Positions 6,054-14,938 of a stretch of DNA of 14,938 nt are shown piece after piece. A program made the translations under genes and the position numbers. The notes beneath the pieces were generated by a model. That model did no database searches, was not told the origin of the DNA, and saw only the letters and a list, made by a program, of their open reading frames with translations. Where the stretch lies: the NCBI GenBank assembly GCA_035560415.1, contig DATMZG010000005.1, forward strand, positions 1-14,938. Direction: 5' to 3'. This DNA is from DATMXT01 sp035560415 (GTDB lineage Bacteria > Bacillota > Clostridia > Oscillospirales > Feifaniaceae). The stretch's first letter is position 1, and each line of letters begins with the position of its first letter.

Positions 6054-6392
6054 ATGCCCCCTGAGCAAAAGCGGCTCTATAAGGTCTTTCACGCGGGCGG
6101 GCGGGAGTTTCCCGTCTACCTCGAATATGACGAGCGCATGGACGAGAGCTACCCCGCCTATCCGGACTTTGAGGCGCAGCCGGAGTATACCGCTGAAGGG
6201 CGGCCGTTCGCCACGGCGGAGCAGGAGAGCTGTCCCTGCGGCAAACCGGGCATTCCGGGAAATTCGCCCCCCTATGACTGCGGCGGCTGCGGCTGGTTTT
6301 TCAGAGAGGGTACGCCGTTCAACCCAATCGGCGTGTGTATGTGCGACGCGCGAAGGCGCGAAGACAAGTCGGAAAGAGGAGATACAGTATGA
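6054..6392 (+). CDS. Small Cys-rich hypothetical protein with three Cys pairs, coupled to the giant surface protein
   Basis: A 112-residue soluble protein of unrecognised family. The N-terminal half is rich in Tyr, Pro and acidic residues. The C-terminal half has six Cys in three pairs: C60-x-C62, C76-xx-C79 and C95-x-C97, with Gly around the middle pair (DCGGCGW). This resembles a zinc-ribbon-like knuckle set, or could be disulfide or metal-cluster ligands; the exact role is unknown. There is no signal peptide or membrane helix. The start is uncertain: ATG at 6054 is chosen, but AAGGAG (6035-6040) is 13 bases upstream, so the in-frame GTG codons at 6042 and 6045 are alternatives. The TGA stop overlaps the ATG of the giant gene (ATGA), so the two are translated together. 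A chaperone, export or assembly role for the giant protein is a guess from this coupling. Confidence 0.7.
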   Translation: MPPEQKRLYKVFHAGGREFPVYLEYDERMDESYPAYPDFEAQPEYTAEGRPFATAEQESCPCGKPGIPGNSPPYDCGGCGWFFREGTPFNPIGVCMCDARRREDKSERGDTV

Positions 6393-6466
6393 AAACAAAA
6401 AGGTTGCTCAGTTTGATTTTGTGCCTGGCGCTCGTAATTTCGCTGCTGCCGATAGAGGCGTTCGGG
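6389..6466 (+). other. Signal peptide of the giant surface protein
   Basis: Residues 1 to about 26 show a basic start (MKTKR), a long hydrophobic core (LLSLILCLALVISLLP) and a small-residue end (IEAFG) before an Asp/Thr-rich mature start. This is the usual Sec signal form of Clostridia surface proteins. Cys12 lies inside the hydrophobic core without a lipobox context that I would trust, so a lipoprotein is unlikely. Confidence 0.85.
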
Positions 6467-9400
6467 ACGGACACGGGCGGCATGGCCGACATCCTGACGC
6501 TGACAGATGCCCCGACGGAGGGCGAGTATAAAATCACAGGCTACGCGGGCCTCCAAAAGCTGAGCCAGTTCACGCAGAGCAGCACCCTTGCCGGCGTGAG
6601 CTTTTATCTCGCCGCCGACATCACGGCAAACGCCCCCTTTACGCCCATCGGGGACTTCGCCGGGACCTTTGACGGCAACGGACACACCGTCACAGGCCTC
6701 TTCGCCGTCCACTATGGCGCAGGCAATGTCGGGCTCTTCACAAAAGTCCTGCCGGGCGGCGTCGTGCGAAATCTCGACACCGACGCCGAACTGCCCACCG
6801 TCACCGTGGCGGCGACCACGCCCACCCGTCTGAGCGAGGATATGTTTGAGGCAGCCGGCGACGGTGCGCACCAGGATTATGACGTCGAGTTTGAGCTTGA
6901 ACTCAGCCACGCCGTGCCCTATCCCGTCAAGGTCTCCTACCAGACGCTGGCGGGCGCGGCCGTGAGTTTCACCACAGTGAACGGCACCACGCTCACTTTC
7001 GAGCCGGGCGAGACCGTGAAGTCCGCCTCGGTGTCGGTCGGGTACTTTTCCGCGGGCGATGAGGCGCTGGAGCGCTGGGGCGGGGACCGCAGTTTCCTCG
7101 TGCGGTTTTATAACCCCGTCAACGCGCGCCTCGTGGGAGATGTGGACTCGGGCGTCAACGCCGCCGCAAACGGGCGCTCGGCCTACGCCGCCATCAACCT
7201 CTACATGAACCTCACTTTCTATAACACCGAGATTTCATCCCCTGACCCCATGGTCGCGGACGCCCTGATTGACGTCGCGATTCCCAGCGAGACCTCGGGC
7301 GCCCCCCATTTTGGCAAAAACCTGACATATGGCGGCCTGAACCTCATCAATCTCCTGCCGGCGCTTCAGGATTCGAGCGCCTCGGGCGTCAGACTCTCGG
7401 CCACCCTCGTCGGCGTATTCCTCGGCACGGAGCAGGAATTCAAAACGGTCAATGCGAGACTGACTTTCGGCACAATGGAAGAGCCGCTTTATGACGCCGA
7501 AGACTATGCCGGCTGGCCTGTGATGGCAGACGCCGAAGGCTACAACATGACCGCTTTTGACGTCGGCTATATCGACGGCTCCAACAACTGGATTGAGCCG
7601 CCCGGGGGATACGGCAGCTTTGTTTACTACATCCCGAGGGATAAGTACATTGACTATATCAAGGCCAATCACGAAGACTACGGCGGCACCGGCAGCTTTC
7701 CCCTCGCGGTATACGACATGTACATAGAGGGGACCGCGGACTCCGGCATGCTGCATGGGGACCTTCGTTATCAGTACCTGTCGCTCGTCGACTTCACGCC
7801 CCCCGCCGTCAATGAGAAGGATTCTTGGAACGGGCCCGGAATCAAAACACCGACCGCCCTTTTCAATCCCGATACGACTTTCGGGCCGGGAGACGTCATT
7901 CCCATCACGGTGGAGTTTTCTGAGGCGGTCACCGTAACCGGGCTCGAAGGGCTGAAGGTCAATGGCGAAGACGCGCCGCTCGCGGGCAATCCGGGGTCTT
8001 CGGGCACCCGCCACACCTTCCTCTACACCGTGCAGGACATGGACAACGCAAACTCCCTTGAAGTCAGCGCGCCGGACGGCGATTATTTCGTGGACCTCGT
8101 GGGAAACGAGATCGCCACTGACGGCAGCATAGACGGCTCCATTGACTTTGCGGGCGGACACATCATCGACGGCCTCTCCATTCACACCCCGGAGAAATCG
8201 CAGGCCATCTACGCGCTTACGGCCGACGGCGCCTCCTACGCCGCGGGCGACACCATCGGCGTGACGTTGGCCGATTATCCCGGCGACGTCAGCCTCTGGC
8301 TGCGAAACACCGTGGGCGATGACGAACTGCTCGGCGGCGCCTATCTCGCGGCGCGCAACCTCGTCACCGGCGAGCTCGACACCTATCCCCTTTACTCGAC
8401 GGGGGACGACGGCGGGAGCGCCGTATACGAGGCGGCCATTCCGGCCTCGGCCTACGCGCGCGAGACCGACCAGACGCTGGAGCTCGCCCTCTTCTACGGC
8501 GACGGCGTCACTCAGGACGGGGACGGCAGCTTCTCGGGCGGCACATTGGCCCGCGACAAGCTGCTCACGGTCGGCCTCGAAAAGGTCGTTTTGGTGACGG
8601 ACGTCACGCTTGACGGGACCAAGTACCCCGAAAATGGCGTCATTTACACGACCGCCTCCGCCGCGACGCGGCTTGCGGCCTCAATTGCCACGGCGACGCA
8701 GCCGGAGGATGGCAGCGACGCCTCCTACCCCGCGCTCGCCTGGAGCAGCAGCAATGTAAGCGTCGCCACCATTGACCCGGACGGCACAATTCGCCCCGTC
8801 TCGGCGGGCGCCGTGAGCTTTACGGCAACGGCAAATAACGGCGGCTTTGGCGCCGTCAGCGACACGACCCCGGAATTCGCGGTTGTCAGCGGCGGGCCGC
8901 CCGCCATTGTGATACCCACGAACGCGTGCCGCTTTTCGACAAGGCAGGGGGAGGGCGCCACAGTGCGCTTTTCCACCAACCTTGAATATGCCAATACCGC
9001 CTTTACCCTCAAGCTGTACGAGGGCGGCAGCGTCTCGGGCAGCCCCGTATACGAAAAAGCCTATGGCGCCGGTGAGCTGACAGCGCCCGCCGTCACGATT
9101 CCGGGCGCTGAAATTGACCTCATCTCGCCCGCGGGTGCCGACCTCTCCCTCTCGCCCGCCTACACCTTCACGGTCGAGGCGCCAAACCCCGACGCCGCGG
9201 GCGAGACCCTGTCGGCAACGGGCTATCTCGTCGTCTACCCGCAGCCCGCGTCGGTCCGGTTTGAGCCCCTTGACAGCTACTACATCACCGACGCGACGGA
9301 CAGCGTCGACATCGCGTGGGCGCTCGCCAACCTTGAAGCGGGCGACGCCTTCACGCTCAACATCTACAAGAACGACGGCGCGACGCCCCTCTATTCGACA

Positions 9401-12400
9401 AGCGACAAGGGCCAGAGCCGCCACGCGCTCGCCATTGACGAGGTCGAGGACGGCCGGCTCAAGGACGTCTACACGGTGCAGGCCGGCGCGTCGAACATCT
9501 CGGGCCCCTGCGTCGACTCCTTCCTGCTCTACGTCTATGACGACGACGCGCTTGAAATCCTCGTGAAGGACGCCGCGGGCAGTCCCGACCCCGACGCTGC
9601 GGACGGCGCCCTCACCCTGAGCAACCGCAGCTATATCGCGAACCTCTATAATACGGAGGGGAGCGAGGGCATTCTCGACCTCGCCCGCGACATCAACCTT
9701 CAGCGGTACATCAGCGTCAACTACGGCGACTACGCCTGGGGCGTCATCACCGACCAGATCGAGTGGCTTTCGGACGACACCGCGACGGCGACTTTAAACT
9801 ACCGGCAGGGCTCGCTCTATGAGCCGCTCTCCTCTTTCACTTACACGAAATACCCGCCCGCCACGACGCTCTCCCTCGCGGGGGTCGGGGACGGGGAGAC
9901 CACCGTCACGGCCACCCACGCCCGCACCGGCAAGGAGGTCTCGCTTGACGTGACGGTGGAGACCCTCAAAAATCAGCTCTACCTCTTCCAGTTCTATCCG
10001 AAGCAGACGACGACCGTCACTTATGAAAATGCGGCGGGCACAGTCACCCTCACTTCCGACGCAAACGGGGCGCTGGCCGTCTATGAGCCGGACGGCATTG
10101 AGAGCGACGTCTCCCTGCGCTCCGAAGGCGCAGAGCGGGTCTACCTCGGGAAAGTTTATGAAAAACAGCTGAAGTCGGGAGAGCAAAACAGCGCCAACCG
10201 CGGGCTCTACCCGGTCAACATCCTCCAGCTGCGCAACACCAAGCTCGAAGTCTACCTCAAAAAGCCGGACGGAACGCCATGGTCCGGCAGTATGACCTGC
10301 CACGGCGCCGTCTATAAAAACGGCAAGCTCTGCCCCGACACCCTCATGGAGGACCTTGCCGCCGCCGTGCCCGCCACGGGGCTCTTCACCCTCGACTTAA
10401 ACGCGTCTGAGTTCTGGACTGACAGCGCCTCAGAGACGCTTGAAATGAACGACGACCTCCGGTTTGACTTCATTTTCGAGTGCGGGACGGGGGATGAATA
10501 CTATCCCTTCTACATCAGCGTCGACGGCAACCTCAACACGATGGACCTCGTCAGCACCGGCGCAAACGTGTCGCAGCTGCGCGCCAACCCCGCGGGGGTG
10601 CCAAACCCCTTCATTGCGGCCCAGACCGTGAGCGGCGGGGGGCTCATAGGCGACGTCGACGTGATGAACAGCGCCGGCCACATCGGCCCGAGCGACCGCA
10701 TTCCGCGCGAGGTCCTAAAGACCACTATCTTCTGGTGGGGTGAGACGCCGGACGCAAACTACGGCCTGCGCCTTGAGAGCTCAGCCGGGGCGGCCCTTGA
10801 AAGCCAGAGCGTGCGCACCGTTGTCTTCCCGTTTTATGACGCCGCCATGACGGTCAACGAGACGGTTTTGACCGCCGCAACCGTGGGGCAGGGCACCGTC
10901 TTGAACCTCGGGCCGGGCGCTGCGGCCCCCGTCTCCATGGCGTTTTTGCGCGGCAACGGGAGCCTCTACCAGCGCAGGGACGCGGCCTTCACGGTCGCAA
11001 ACGGCGTGGGCCTGCCCACGCCCGAGAACAGCGAGTCATTGGCAGACAGCATTGACGACCTCGAAGACCAGATGAGCGACAAGGAGAACTTCTCCTCCGA
11101 CATGGTGGAGGGGGACACCAAGCACATCATGAAAGCCCTTGAAGTGCTCGAGCTGCTCACGACGACGGCCGCCGTCAAGCTCACGGTCGAATACGCGCCG
11201 ACTGAGGACCCGCTGGTCTACACCGGCGTCATCACGTTTGGCGGGGACGAGTCGGAATACGGGCCTGTCCAGGGCGGCGCCTCCATTGAGCTCGAGGTCA
11301 TCACGCTGGAGGCCAGCGCCTATGTCAAGACCGAAATCCGCTATGACAGGCCGCTCAATGACTGGAGCATGCAGACAATCGGCGGCGGATTCTACATCTC
11401 GGCCAGCAACGACGCCCTGAAATTCACCACCTTCATTCCGTTCCCGCCCATCACGGTCGAACTGGGGCTCCAGTTTGAGCTCGATTTGTCGCTGCAATTT
11501 TTGAGAAGCCCCGTGAAGAGCACAAAGACCGACATCCTGCTGACGACCGGAATGGGGGCGGGCTTTAACGCCTTCGCCGGGTTCGGCGTCGAAGCCGACC
11601 TGTTCTCGGCCGCAATCGGGGTCTACGGCGAGCTGATGGTCACAGGCTACTTCTCCAATTTGTCCAAGTATCTGAACACGACCGAGACCGACCTTGGCGT
11701 GCCCATGGACAATTTTGAAGCCTACTTCGCGGCGGTGTTAAACCTCTCGGGCGAGATTGGGCTCAAGGGCGAAGTGAGCATCATCGGCATGGGCCGGGAG
11801 TTCTCGATTGTGCTGACCGAGTTTTCGGTCAACATCGCCGACACCGGCAACTGGGAGGAGATCAGCGCCTGGGTCAATGAGAACGGCGTCAGGGACTATT
11901 TTGGCATTTACTCAGCCGACGACATCACGGATATGGCTTTCAGCCTCTATCAGTCGGGCCAAACGGACAAGGCCGAGCGGCTGCTCATGTCGATTGCGGG
12001 CGGCGTCAAATACACCGTGACCGACTCGGGCTGGGGCATTGAGGGCAGAGATTATCTTGAAGACGGGGAGAGAAGCTGGCACGACGGCGCCTCCCGCCGT
12101 AGCACCTTGGGGGCCCTCACCTCGGGGTCCACAACCGTCCTGTCAAACGCCTATCCCCACGCCGACCCCCTGGCCTCGGACGACGGCGAGCTCATGCTCT
12201 ACCGCTCGGACGGCTATGACCCCGCAACCAATCCGACGCCGGGCGTCAACGACATGAATATCAGCTGGGCCACCCGGTCGGGCGACAGCTACACAGACCG
12301 CGGGACAATTGACACCGACCTTCCGGCCGCCAGCGCATTTGACTTTGACGGCGACGGCGACTTCGCCGCGGCGGCATGGGTCGCCCAGCGCGAGGACATC

Positions 12401-14938
12401 GTCTTTGCCGACCCGCTGGCACTCACGGACGCCGAAATTGCCGCCATGCTCGCAAATACCGAGATCGTGGCCTCGGTCTACGACGGCGACCACTGGGCGA
12501 CAGCGCGGCTGACCGACAACTACGAGACCGACATGGCGCCGGTCACGGCGGCCGGGGGCGGCAAGGCCATTGTCGCCTGGCGCGGCATGGCTGGCAGCGG
12601 GACCGAAGGCGACGACCTCAACATGAACAACGTCAGCGACCGCATTTTCTACCGCGCCTATGACGGCGCGTGGGACGACGCCGCAATTCTCTACAACGGC
12701 AGCCTCGGCAAAGTGTATTCGATGGACGCCGCCATGCTTTCGAATGGCGCTGCCGCCGTCGTCTACACCGTGGACGTCGGCGGGGAGGGCGATGAGGCCG
12801 ATTACGAGACGTTCTGCACCGTCGTGGACGGGGCCGGGGCCGTGGGCTCCACCCTGCGCCTGACAAATGACGGCGAGGAGGATTCGGGCGCGCAAGTCGT
12901 TGCCTGCGACTTTGGCGGGGCGGACGGCGAGCTCTTCGTCGTCGGCTGGTACCATTCGGACAGCGCCGGGAACGGCGACGTCGTGCTTGCGGCGGTCTCG
13001 GCCGACGGCCGGGTGCAGGACGGCTTCTCCGAATCGGTCTCGGGCGCCCTTGCGGGGCAGGATGTGAAAATTGGGGGCAACTTCCGGTTTGCGGGGGGCG
13101 AGTCCGGCGCCCTTGAGGACCTCCACATCCTGTGGAGCGAGCTGCGGGCCCCCGCGTCGGGCGAAGACGCCGCCTCCTCGGTCCTGCGGGCCGTGAAGCT
13201 CTGCCGGGACGACGCCGGAAAGCTCTATTTCACGGCGCCCCTCACGGTGGCCGAAACGGGCGAGGAGACCCAAATCGGCCGGTTTGACGGGTGGAGCGGC
13301 GAGGCCGGCAGGGTCGACGCCCTGCTGCTCGTCACCGAATACGGCGAGGCCGGCGGCGTAGGCGCGAGCATTCAGGCGGCCTATGCGACATTCGGCAACG
13401 CGGTGACGGTCTCGTCCTATGTGAATCAAGCCGAAATTGTCCACGACTTCGACACGGCCTTCTCCTTTACCGTGACCAACCTCGGCTGGGAGCCTGTCAG
13501 CTCCGTCCAAATCGCGCTCTCGGACGGGGAGACGGGGGAGGACTTTGAAAACCTCGGCCTGCTGCCCAACCAGTCGGTCATGCTCACTCTGCCCTACGCG
13601 GTTCCGGCCGGCGCAAACGAAATTGCCGACCTCGACTACACGCTGACGGCGCAGTTTGCGGGCGGCGGCACCGACGTCAAGACCGGCGCCCTCGACATCG
13701 CGGTTCCGGACATCGGCGTCACATCCCTCACGCCGGTCAGCGCGGGGAGCGGCCTTCGCACCTTCCAGATTTCGCTGCAAAACCGCAGCAGCGTGGAGTT
13801 TTTCGGCAACACCGAGGGCTACACCGCGCACTTCGGCGTCTACACCGACCCCGAGTTCCAGACCCTCGCAAAGGACAGCGGCGGTAATGATATGGTCTAT
13901 CAGCTGACCGGGGCTGAGCTCGCGCTTTTGGACGGCTGCGCCCTGACAAAGCTTGTCACTTATCCGCTGCCGATTTCGGGCTTTGCGAACGGGGATATCC
14001 GGCTCTTTGTCAAGGCCTGGGCGAAGGAGGATGGGCAGCCCGTCCCGCAGTATTACACGGGCAACGACACAGGCGTCATCGTCTACACAGACCCGGTGGC
14101 GGCAAACGGCGGCAACCCCATCAGGCTCTACGTGGAGCAGACAAACGCGGCCGGCGCAACCGCGGCCGACGTGACCGTGACCAACCTCTCCATGACGCCG
14201 GCAGCGGGCGGGAATCTGGCCGTCTCGCTGCTCGACGCCTCGGGCGCCGTGCTTGAGACCCGGATTTACGCCGACAGCCTCCTTGAACTCATCTCCCTTG
14301 CGGGCGAGGAGAGCGAGACCTTCACCTTCAATTTCGGGCGGGAGGGACACCGGGTTCAGGCGGGCTACTTCACGGCCGACATCGACGCCATGAACGCCGA
14401 CCTCGCGTCGCTGAATCTCTCGGCCATCGCCTTCAGCTTTGACGGCGGCACGACGGCCTACAGCCTGACCGCGAGAAACCTCGGCAGCACCACCCTCATG
14501 GCGGCCTCGGTCAACCCGGCGGCGGGTGTCGCAGTGCTCGACAGCGCGGGCAGGACGCTTGCCACCGGCGTCGGCGCCGTCTCCTACACGCTGCCGCTCC
14601 GAGCGGAAGCGTCGACGGGCGTTCTCGTACAGGTGACGCCTGAGGACGCGGGGGCCGAGCGCAAGACCTACGCACTCAGCATTGACAGCGCGGCCAGCAC
14701 CGCGGCCGGCGTCGTCATCAGCGCCTCGGGCGGCACCGTGACCCTCAGTGCGCAGGGCCTGACAGATTTTGTCCCGGCGAGCTTCAGGTACTGCGCAAAC
14801 GGCGTCTGGTCTGACGCCGCAAGCTGGAGCGCCGCAAACCGCTTCACGCTGGCTGCGGGCACTTACACTTCGCTCTATGCGCGGGTGTTTGACGCAGACG
14901 GGCGGTATATGGACTCCAACACCCTCTCGCTCACAGTC
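6389..14938 (+). CDS. Giant multidomain exported surface/adhesin-like protein (3' end outside the window)
   Basis: An open frame of exactly 2,850 codons without a stop, running off the window. AGAGGAG (6375-6381) lies 7 bases before the ATG, which overlaps the preceding stop. In order, by eye: Sec signal (1-26); GLUG-like domain (about 45-130, FAGTFDGNGHTVTGL); Calx-beta-like domain (about 140-252); Ig-like fold (about 490-575); Big_2-like Ig domains (about 735-825 and 1105-1195); a helical stretch (1548-1600); an amphipathic-strand segment (1660-1830); a beta-propeller-like region (about 1925-2335) with DFDGDGD at 1985-1991, a likely calcium site; a CARDB-like domain (about 2332-2430); and a cadherin-like beta-sandwich (about 2670-2772). 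The protein is acidic, poor in Lys and has few Cys. Such mosaics in Bacillota are surface or S-layer-linked adhesins, often ending in SLH or sorting signals; that end is not seen. Domain borders are approximate and the ligand is unknown. Confidence 0.92.
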   Translation, partial: MKTKRLLSLILCLALVISLLPIEAFGTDTGGMADILTLTDAPTEGEYKITGYAGLQKLSQFTQSSTLAGVSFYLAADITANAPFTPIGDFAGTFDGNGHTVTGLFAVHYGAGNVGLFTKVLPGGVVRNLDTDAELPTVTVAATTPTRLSEDMFEAAGDGAHQDYDVEFELELSHAVPYPVKVSYQTLAGAAVSFTTVNGTTLTFEPGETVKSASVSVGYFSAGDEALERWGGDRSFLVRFYNPVNARLVGDVDSGVNAAANGRSAYAAINLYMNLTFYNTEISSPDPMVADALIDVAIPSETSGAPHFGKNLTYGGLNLINLLPALQDSSASGVRLSATLVGVFLGTEQEFKTVNARLTFGTMEEPLYDAEDYAGWPVMADAEGYNMTAFDVGYIDGSNNWIEPPGGYGSFVYYIPRDKYIDYIKANHEDYGGTGSFPLAVYDMYIEGTADSGMLHGDLRYQYLSLVDFTPPAVNEKDSWNGPGIKTPTALFNPDTTFGPGDVIPITVEFSEAVTVTGLEGLKVNGEDAPLAGNPGSSGTRHTFLYTVQDMDNANSLEVSAPDGDYFVDLVGNEIATDGSIDGSIDFAGGHIIDGLSIHTPEKSQAIYALTADGASYAAGDTIGVTLADYPGDVSLWLRNTVGDDELLGGAYLAARNLVTGELDTYPLYSTGDDGGSAVYEAAIPASAYARETDQTLELALFYGDGVTQDGDGSFSGGTLARDKLLTVGLEKVVLVTDVTLDGTKYPENGVIYTTASAATRLAASIATATQPEDGSDASYPALAWSSSNVSVATIDPDGTIRPVSAGAVSFTATANNGGFGAVSDTTPEFAVVSGGPPAIVIPTNACRFSTRQGEGATVRFSTNLEYANTAFTLKLYEGGSVSGSPVYEKAYGAGELTAPAVTIPGAEIDLISPAGADLSLSPAYTFTVEAPNPDAAGETLSATGYLVVYPQPASVRFEPLDSYYITDATDSVDIAWALANLEAGDAFTLNIYKNDGATPLYSTSDKGQSRHALAIDEVEDGRLKDVYTVQAGASNISGPCVDSFLLYVYDDDALEILVKDAAGSPDPDAADGALTLSNRSYIANLYNTEGSEGILDLARDINLQRYISVNYGDYAWGVITDQIEWLSDDTATATLNYRQGSLYEPLSSFTYTKYPPATTLSLAGVGDGETTVTATHARTGKEVSLDVTVETLKNQLYLFQFYPKQTTTVTYENAAGTVTLTSDANGALAVYEPDGIESDVSLRSEGAERVYLGKVYEKQLKSGEQNSANRGLYPVNILQLRNTKLEVYLKKPDGTPWSGSMTCHGAVYKNGKLCPDTLMEDLAAAVPATGLFTLDLNASEFWTDSASETLEMNDDLRFDFIFECGTGDEYYPFYISVDGNLNTMDLVSTGANVSQLRANPAGVPNPFIAAQTVSGGGLIGDVDVMNSAGHIGPSDRIPREVLKTTIFWWGETPDANYGLRLESSAGAALESQSVRTVVFPFYDAAMTVNETVLTAATVGQGTVLNLGPGAAAPVSMAFLRGNGSLYQRRDAAFTVANGVGLPTPENSESLADSIDDLEDQMSDKENFSSDMVEGDTKHIMKALEVLELLTTTAAVKLTVEYAPTEDPLVYTGVITFGGDESEYGPVQGGASIELEVITLEASAYVKTEIRYDRPLNDWSMQTIGGGFYISASNDALKFTTFIPFPPITVELGLQFELDLSLQFLRSPVKSTKTDILLTTGMGAGFNAFAGFGVEADLFSAAIGVYGELMVTGYFSNLSKYLNTTETDLGVPMDNFEAYFAAVLNLSGEIGLKGEVSIIGMGREFSIVLTEFSVNIADTGNWEEISAWVNENGVRDYFGIYSADDITDMAFSLYQSGQTDKAERLLMSIAGGVKYTVTDSGWGIEGRDYLEDGERSWHDGASRRSTLGALTSGSTTVLSNAYPHADPLASDDGELMLYRSDGYDPATNPTPGVNDMNISWATRSGDSYTDRGTIDTDLPAASAFDFDGDGDFAAAAWVAQREDIVFADPLALTDAEIAAMLANTEIVASVYDGDHWATARLTDNYETDMAPVTAAGGGKAIVAWRGMAGSGTEGDDLNMNNVSDRIFYRAYDGAWDDAAILYNGSLGKVYSMDAAMLSNGAAAVVYTVDVGGEGDEADYETFCTVVDGAGAVGSTLRLTNDGEEDSGAQVVACDFGGADGELFVVGWYHSDSAGNGDVVLAAVSADGRVQDGFSESVSGALAGQDVKIGGNFRFAGGESGALEDLHILWSELRAPASGEDAASSVLRAVKLCRDDAGKLYFTAPLTVAETGEETQIGRFDGWSGEAGRVDALLLVTEYGEAGGVGASIQAAYATFGNAVTVSSYVNQAEIVHDFDTAFSFTVTNLGWEPVSSVQIALSDGETGEDFENLGLLPNQSVMLTLPYAVPAGANEIADLDYTLTAQFAGGGTDVKTGALDIAVPDIGVTSLTPVSAGSGLRTFQISLQNRSSVEFFGNTEGYTAHFGVYTDPEFQTLAKDSGGNDMVYQLTGAELALLDGCALTKLVTYPLPISGFANGDIRLFVKAWAKEDGQPVPQYYTGNDTGVIVYTDPVAANGGNPIRLYVEQTNAAGATAADVTVTNLSMTPAAGGNLAVSLLDASGAVLETRIYADSLLELISLAGEESETFTFNFGREGHRVQAGYFTADIDAMNADLASLNLSAIAFSFDGGTTAYSLTARNLGSTTLMAASVNPAAGVAVLDSAGRTLATGVGAVSYTLPLRAEASTGVLVQVTPEDAGAERKTYALSIDSAASTAAGVVISASGGTVTLSAQGLTDFVPASFRYCANGVWSDAASWSAANRFTLAAGTYTSLYARVFDADGRYMDSNTLSLTV

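Noticed and set aside
7235..8185. A 316-codon open frame on the - strand
   Set aside because: Same reason: it mirrors the codon phase of the giant gene, has low-complexity Val/Arg/Gly content and no recognisable domain.
8681..9424. A 247-codon open frame on the - strand
   Set aside because: Antisense shadow of the giant gene; the + strand reading here gives a clear Big_2-like Ig domain.
12143..14350. A 735-codon open frame on the - strand inside the giant gene
   Set aside because: It is antisense to the continuous + strand frame, has no domain that I recognise, and is rich in Arg, His, Val and Gly as expected for the reverse reading of GC-rich codons with G or C in the third position.

Overview
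The window looks like chromosomal DNA from a GC-rich Gram-positive bacterium, most likely a Clostridia-type member of the Bacillota. This is inferred from the Clostridia-style signal peptide on the giant protein, the purine-rich ribosome binding sites about 7 bases from most starts, the BclA/C1q-like plus peptidase-G2 fibre protein, and the regulator architecture. No rRNA, tRNA, CRISPR array, insertion sequence or integrase is visible. The species cannot be named from this sequence.

Region 1 (about 1-1920, + strand): a membrane-anchored serine hydrolase of the beta-lactamase/class C penicillin-binding-protein superfamily, followed 15 bases later by a 60-residue two-helix membrane protein. A strong 11-bp hairpin (1891-1916) ends this pair and can also serve the convergent gene.

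Region 2 (1916-3931, - strand): a 671-residue fibre-like protein. It has an N-terminal BclA/C1q-like jelly-roll, a central array of 21 HAEG motifs on a 14-residue period, and a C-terminal peptidase G2 intramolecular-chaperone domain. The array has a higher-order period of exactly 336 bp (112 residues), confirmed at the DNA level.

Region 3 (3932-5769): a 150-bp divergent promoter region, then a + strand two-gene unit with a 4-base overlap. It encodes a regulator with an N-terminal MerR/excisionase-type HTH and a C-terminal LuxR-type HTH, and a four-helix membrane protein.

Region 4 (5770-6053): a 284-bp non-coding stretch with several dyads. The main one is a long hairpin at 5966-6029 built around two copies of the odd palindrome CTATGATAG.

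Region 5 (6054 to window end, + strand): a small protein with three Cys pairs, coupled by a 4-base overlap to a giant exported protein. The giant frame starts at 6389 and stays open for all 2,850 codons to the window edge. It is a beta-rich mosaic: signal peptide, GLUG-like, Calx-beta-like, bacterial Ig-like folds, an unrecognised amphipathic-strand segment, a beta-propeller-like region, a CARDB-like domain and a cadherin-like beta-sandwich. Its C-terminus, where a wall or S-layer anchor would be expected, lies outside the window.

Taken together, the window is mainly about the cell surface: an envelope hydrolase, a self-assembling fibre protein with a divergent regulator, and a giant adhesin-like protein with a small coupled partner. 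Functional links between these blocks are inference from gene order only.
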